Made by a program: the position numbers and the translations under genes. Of a stretch of DNA of 16,225 nt, positions 14,039 through 16,225 are shown in pieces; the first letter of the stretch is position 1, and every line of letters begins with the position of its first letter. The notes under the pieces were generated by a model. It was not told the origin of the DNA and did not search any database. It was given only the letters and a program-made list of their open reading frames with translations. Origin of the DNA: Anaerolineales bacterium (lineage in GTDB: Bacteria; Chloroflexota; Anaerolineae; Anaerolineales; Villigracilaceae); the NCBI GenBank assembly GCA_025938055.1, contig JAICQC010000050.1, positions 1 through 16,225 of the forward strand. Direction: 5' to 3'.

Positions 14039-15115
14039 ATGGTAACCACCATGACGAACGATATTCAATCTCTGCTTGGCGATCAAGCGGAATCCCTGCT
14101 CGGGTTCGATTCGCCCAAGATCCCCAGGGAACGTTTGCATTTGCCCGGACCCGATTTCGTTGACCGTGTCTTCATGCAGTCTGACCGCAATAATCGCGTG
14201 CTCGGCAACCTGGCATGGATGTACAGAAATGGACGGCTTGGCGGCACGGGTTATCTTTCCATCCTGCCGGTGGACCAGGGCATCGAGCACGCGGGCGGAG
14301 CCAGCTTCGCGAAGAACCCTGATTACTTCGACCCCGAGAACATTGTCAAATTAGCCATCGAAGGCGGGTGCAATGCAGTCGCCTCCACGTTCGGTGTGCT
14401 GGGGATGACAGCGCGCAAGTACGCACACAAAATCCCTTTCATTGTAAAGATCAACCACAACGAATTGTTGACCTACCCCAACAGCTATGAACAGATCCTG
14501 TTTGGCACGGTGGAGCAGGCGTATGAGATGGGTGCGGCAGCCATCGGTGCCACGATCTACTTTGGTTCGGATGATTCGCATCGTGAACTGATCGAGATCG
14601 CTGAGGCGTTCGCGCTGGCGCATGAACTGGGGATGGCGACCATCCTCTGGTGCTACCTGCGGAACAAAGGGTTCAAGGGAGACAAGGATTATCATGTCTC
14701 TGCTGATCTAACCGGGCAGGCGAATCACCTCGGCGTCAGCATCGAAGCAGACATCATCAAACAGAAACTGCCTGAGAACAACGGCGGTTTTCTGGCTCTG
14801 AACACAGGCAATAGCTCCTACGGCAAGCTGGACAAGCGCATCTACAGCGAGCTGACCAGCGACCACCCGATCGATCTGTGCCGCTACCAGGTAGCGAACT
14901 GTTACATGGGACGCATCGGTCTGATCAACAGCGGCGGCGCCTCGGGCGAGAACGACTTTGCCGAAGCTGCTGCGACCGCGGTCATCAACAAGCGCGCCGG
15001 CGGCATGGGCCTCATCTCGGGGCGCAAAGCCTTCCAGCGCCCGATGGCAGAAGGTGTAAAACTCTTGAATACCATCCAGGCTGTATATCTGGATGAGAGT
15101 ATCACGGTAGCGTAA
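14039..15115 (+). CDS. fbaB: Class I fructose-bisphosphate aldolase, DhnA/FbaB type
   Basis: This 358-aa protein should cleave fructose 1,6-bisphosphate to dihydroxyacetone phosphate and glyceraldehyde 3-phosphate, or run in reverse in gluconeogenesis, in the cytoplasm. It belongs to the DhnA family of Schiff-base aldolases, and E. coli FbaB is of similar length. Visible features are [15 protein letters not shown] (73-87), a TIM-barrel pattern, and ADIIKQKLP, whose Lys241 is the likely Schiff-base lysine. A C-terminal phosphate-binding region has NSGGASG and [15 protein letters not shown] 14039 has AAGGAGG 6 nt upstream; an in-frame ATG at 14051 lacks one. The gene stands alone, with a leader hairpin before it and a strong terminator after it. 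I could not identify its promoter with confidence. Confidence 0.93.
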   Translation: MVTTMTNDIQSLLGDQAESLLGFDSPKIPRERLHLPGPDFVDRVFMQSDRNNRVLGNLAWMYRNGRLGGTGYLSILPVDQGIEHAGGASFAKNPDYFDPENIVKLAIEGGCNAVASTFGVLGMTARKYAHKIPFIVKINHNELLTYPNSYEQILFGTVEQAYEMGAAAIGATIYFGSDDSHRELIEIAEAFALAHELGMATILWCYLRNKGFKGDKDYHVSADLTGQANHLGVSIEADIIKQKLPENNGGFLALNTGNSSYGKLDKRIYSELTSDHPIDLCRYQVANCYMGRIGLINSGGASGENDFAEAAATAVINKRAGGMGLISGRKAFQRPMAEGVKLLNTIQAVYLDESITVA

Positions 15116-15135
15116 GTTGTAATCAACAAACCGTT

Positions 15136-15170
15136 GAAGCGTGGCATTTGTATGCCACGCTTCTTTATTT
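15136..15170 (+). terminator. Rho-independent terminator of the aldolase gene
   Basis: GAAGCGTGGCA (15136-15146) pairs perfectly with TGCCACGCTTC (15153-15163) around a 6-nt loop, followed by TTTATTT. It lies 20 nt after the aldolase stop and ahead of the convergent LysE gene. Confidence 0.9.
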
Positions 15171-15184
15171 GAATGAACTCCGCG

Positions 15185-15823
15185 TTAATCATGAGCGCGG
15201 CGGTAGAAAGCTAAAGCACCCGCCAGTGTGATCAGCGCGCCTCCACTGAAGCGATTGATCCAGACCATTGCCATCGGTGTGCGAAAAAGCTGTACGGCAC
15301 GCGCGCCGCTGCTGGCATAGGCAAGCATCACCAGCCCATTGATCGCGGTAAACGTCAGAGCAAGCAAGACGTATTGTGGGAATTGAGGAACCTGCGGGTT
15401 CACAAATTGGGGAAGGATGGCGGAGAAGAATAAATAGCCTTTCGGATTGGTCAATGCGACCATTAGACATTTAAAAAGCACCCGGTAGGGGTGTGATGTG
15501 GTGGGATGTAGCCCCAGAAGTGCATCATGCTGTGACTCGGGTTTGGTACGCAGCAGTTGAATGCCAAGATATAGAAGATAGACGACACCGATCCACTTCA
15601 ATATCTGGAATGCTGTTTCAGAAGCAGCCAGCACTGCTCCAAGACCAATCGACACCGCGCTAATAAGGATCAGGTCTGAGAGCATGGCGCCAAGCATTCC
15701 AAAAAGTGCAATCCGGGTGCCAAAACGCGCCCCGTTGGATAGCGCAAGCAGGACGGTGGGACCAGGTGTTGCAATTGCCACAAAAGAAGTAACCATAAAC
15801 ATCATGAGCACAGTGGTAGACAT
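15185..15823 (-). CDS. LysE/RhtB-family amino-acid exporter
   Basis: This 212-aa integral membrane protein should export amino acids or related small molecules. The family signature ATPGP is at 18-22. GVVYLLYLGIQLLRTK (79-94) and TNPKGYLFFSAILPQF (125-140) are also classic RhtB/LysE motifs. About six membrane segments are expected, and the length is usual for the family. The substrate cannot be told from sequence. ATG 15823 has GAGGT 7-8 nt upstream. It is convergent with the aldolase gene and divergent from the Fpg-like gene, so it is probably transcribed alone. No adjacent LysR-type regulator gene is seen, which many family members have. Confidence 0.92.
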   Translation of the reverse strand: MSTTVLMMFMVTSFVAIATPGPTVLLALSNGARFGTRIALFGMLGAMLSDLILISAVSIGLGAVLAASETAFQILKWIGVVYLLYLGIQLLRTKPESQHDALLGLHPTTSHPYRVLFKCLMVALTNPKGYLFFSAILPQFVNPQVPQFPQYVLLALTFTAINGLVMLAYASSGARAVQLFRTPMAMVWINRFSGGALITLAGALAFYRRAHD

Positions 15824-15910
15824 CTGTGAACCTCTAATCTTATATAAGGCAGGAAGCGTATGCCGTAGTTTACCTTAATGGGTTTGTTTGCGCAGCGCCT
15901 GTTGCCTGCC

Positions 15911-15940
15911 ATGACAATGATTCCACCGGTTCGTTATATT
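15911..15940 (+). promoter_or_regulatory. Possible promoter giving a leaderless Fpg-like transcript
   Basis: ATGACA (15911-15916) and TATATT (15935-15940) are 18 nt apart. The start codon at 15945 is only 5 nt beyond the -10 box, and no ribosome binding site is present. Transcription would start at about the ATG itself. Confidence 0.35.
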
Positions 15941-15944
15941 TATC

Positions 15945-16225
15945 ATGGCTGAAGTGCCTGAAGTGGAAACCCTCGTGCGCGACCTGCGCGAAGCTGTGGT
16001 CGGGCGGACCATTCGCACAGCAGAAGTGCTGCTTCCAGCCGCTGTGCGTTTCCCAACTGAGGACGGGTTCACGACCGCACTTACCGATCGCGTCGTCCTC
16101 AAGGCAAACCGCCGCGCGAAATATATTCTGCTGCCTCTCTCAGGCGACCTGATGCTGGCGGTTCATTTGGCGTTATGGGGCACATTGATTCTCGTGCCGA
16201 CGGAGCAGCCTTCACTGCCCGAAAC
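15945..16225 (+). CDS. Fpg/MutM-like DNA glycosylase, N-terminal part, lacking catalytic Pro2
   Basis: 93 codons are seen before the window ends. MAEVPEVETLVRDLREAVVGR matches the Fpg/Nei N-terminus, and NRRAKYILL (Lys59) and VHLALWGTL fit the following strands. Fpg removes oxidised purines such as 8-oxoguanine and nicks the strand, using Pro2 as nucleophile after Met removal. Here residue 2 is Ala (GCT), while Glu3 is kept. The usual Met of HLGMSG is replaced by Leu. An in-frame TGA at 15918 excludes an upstream start carrying Pro. It may be a non-catalytic paralogue, use another nucleophile, or reflect a single base error (GCT for CCT). The C-terminal zinc finger lies outside the window. 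Confidence 0.82.
   Translation, partial: MAEVPEVETLVRDLREAVVGRTIRTAEVLLPAAVRFPTEDGFTTALTDRVVLKANRRAKYILLPLSGDLMLAVHLALWGTLILVPTEQPSLPE

Overview
The window reads as a chromosomal segment of a Gram-type-unassigned environmental bacterium, most likely Chloroflexota (Anaerolineae). That assignment is an inference from gene content and style: paired DUF1361 membrane proteins, a fused FAD/2Fe-2S molybdenum-hydroxylase subunit, a YqeB/EF2563-type molybdenum hydroxylase accessory protein, a DhnA-type class I aldolase, moderately high GC and short palindromic repeats. No rRNA, tRNA, CRISPR array, transposase or integrase was seen.

Left part (1-3630): a McrBC-type modification-dependent restriction system on the minus strand. 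mcrB (EVE/PUA-like reader domain plus AAA+ motor) is followed after 163 nt by mcrC (PD-(D/E)xK nuclease), whose 3' end runs off the window. mcrB has its own sigma70-like promoter and diverges from a plus-strand promoter for a Met-rich DUF6799 protein. A perfect 17-bp inverted repeat sits between the two promoters.

Positions 3630-4811 hold two plus-strand genes, the DUF6799 protein and a lipoprotein, each followed by a hairpin. The second hairpin lies between convergent genes.

Positions 4812-8705 hold a minus-strand cluster: DUF1361 copy 2, DinB-like protein, DUF1361 copy 1, the YqeB-like protein (overlapping by 14 nt) and an unrecognised 310-aa protein. The yqeB-like gene carries an in-frame ~71-bp interspersed repeat.

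Positions 8761-13151 hold a decayed alpha/beta-hydrolase 3' fragment and then a molybdenum hydroxylase operon on the minus strand: fused FAD/2Fe-2S subunit, small membrane protein, molybdopterin-binding subunit. The yqeB-like gene ~2.3 kb downstream may serve cofactor maturation for this enzyme.

Positions 13152-14038: a small coiled-coil protein gene with a clear promoter and an operator-like palindrome, bracketed by two inverted-repeat elements that share the arm AGACCCTAAGGGTTT. Positions 14039-16225: a class I fructose-bisphosphate aldolase with a hairpin touching its ribosome binding site and a strong terminator, a convergent LysE/RhtB exporter, and the start of an Fpg/MutM-like glycosylase whose residue 2 is Ala instead of the catalytic Pro.

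I did not find a clearly new multi-gene system. The most unusual signals are the repeat-bracketed gene at 13.2-13.9 kb, the inverted repeat between the mcrB and DUF6799 promoters, the repeat insertion inside yqeB, and the Pro-less Fpg-like protein.
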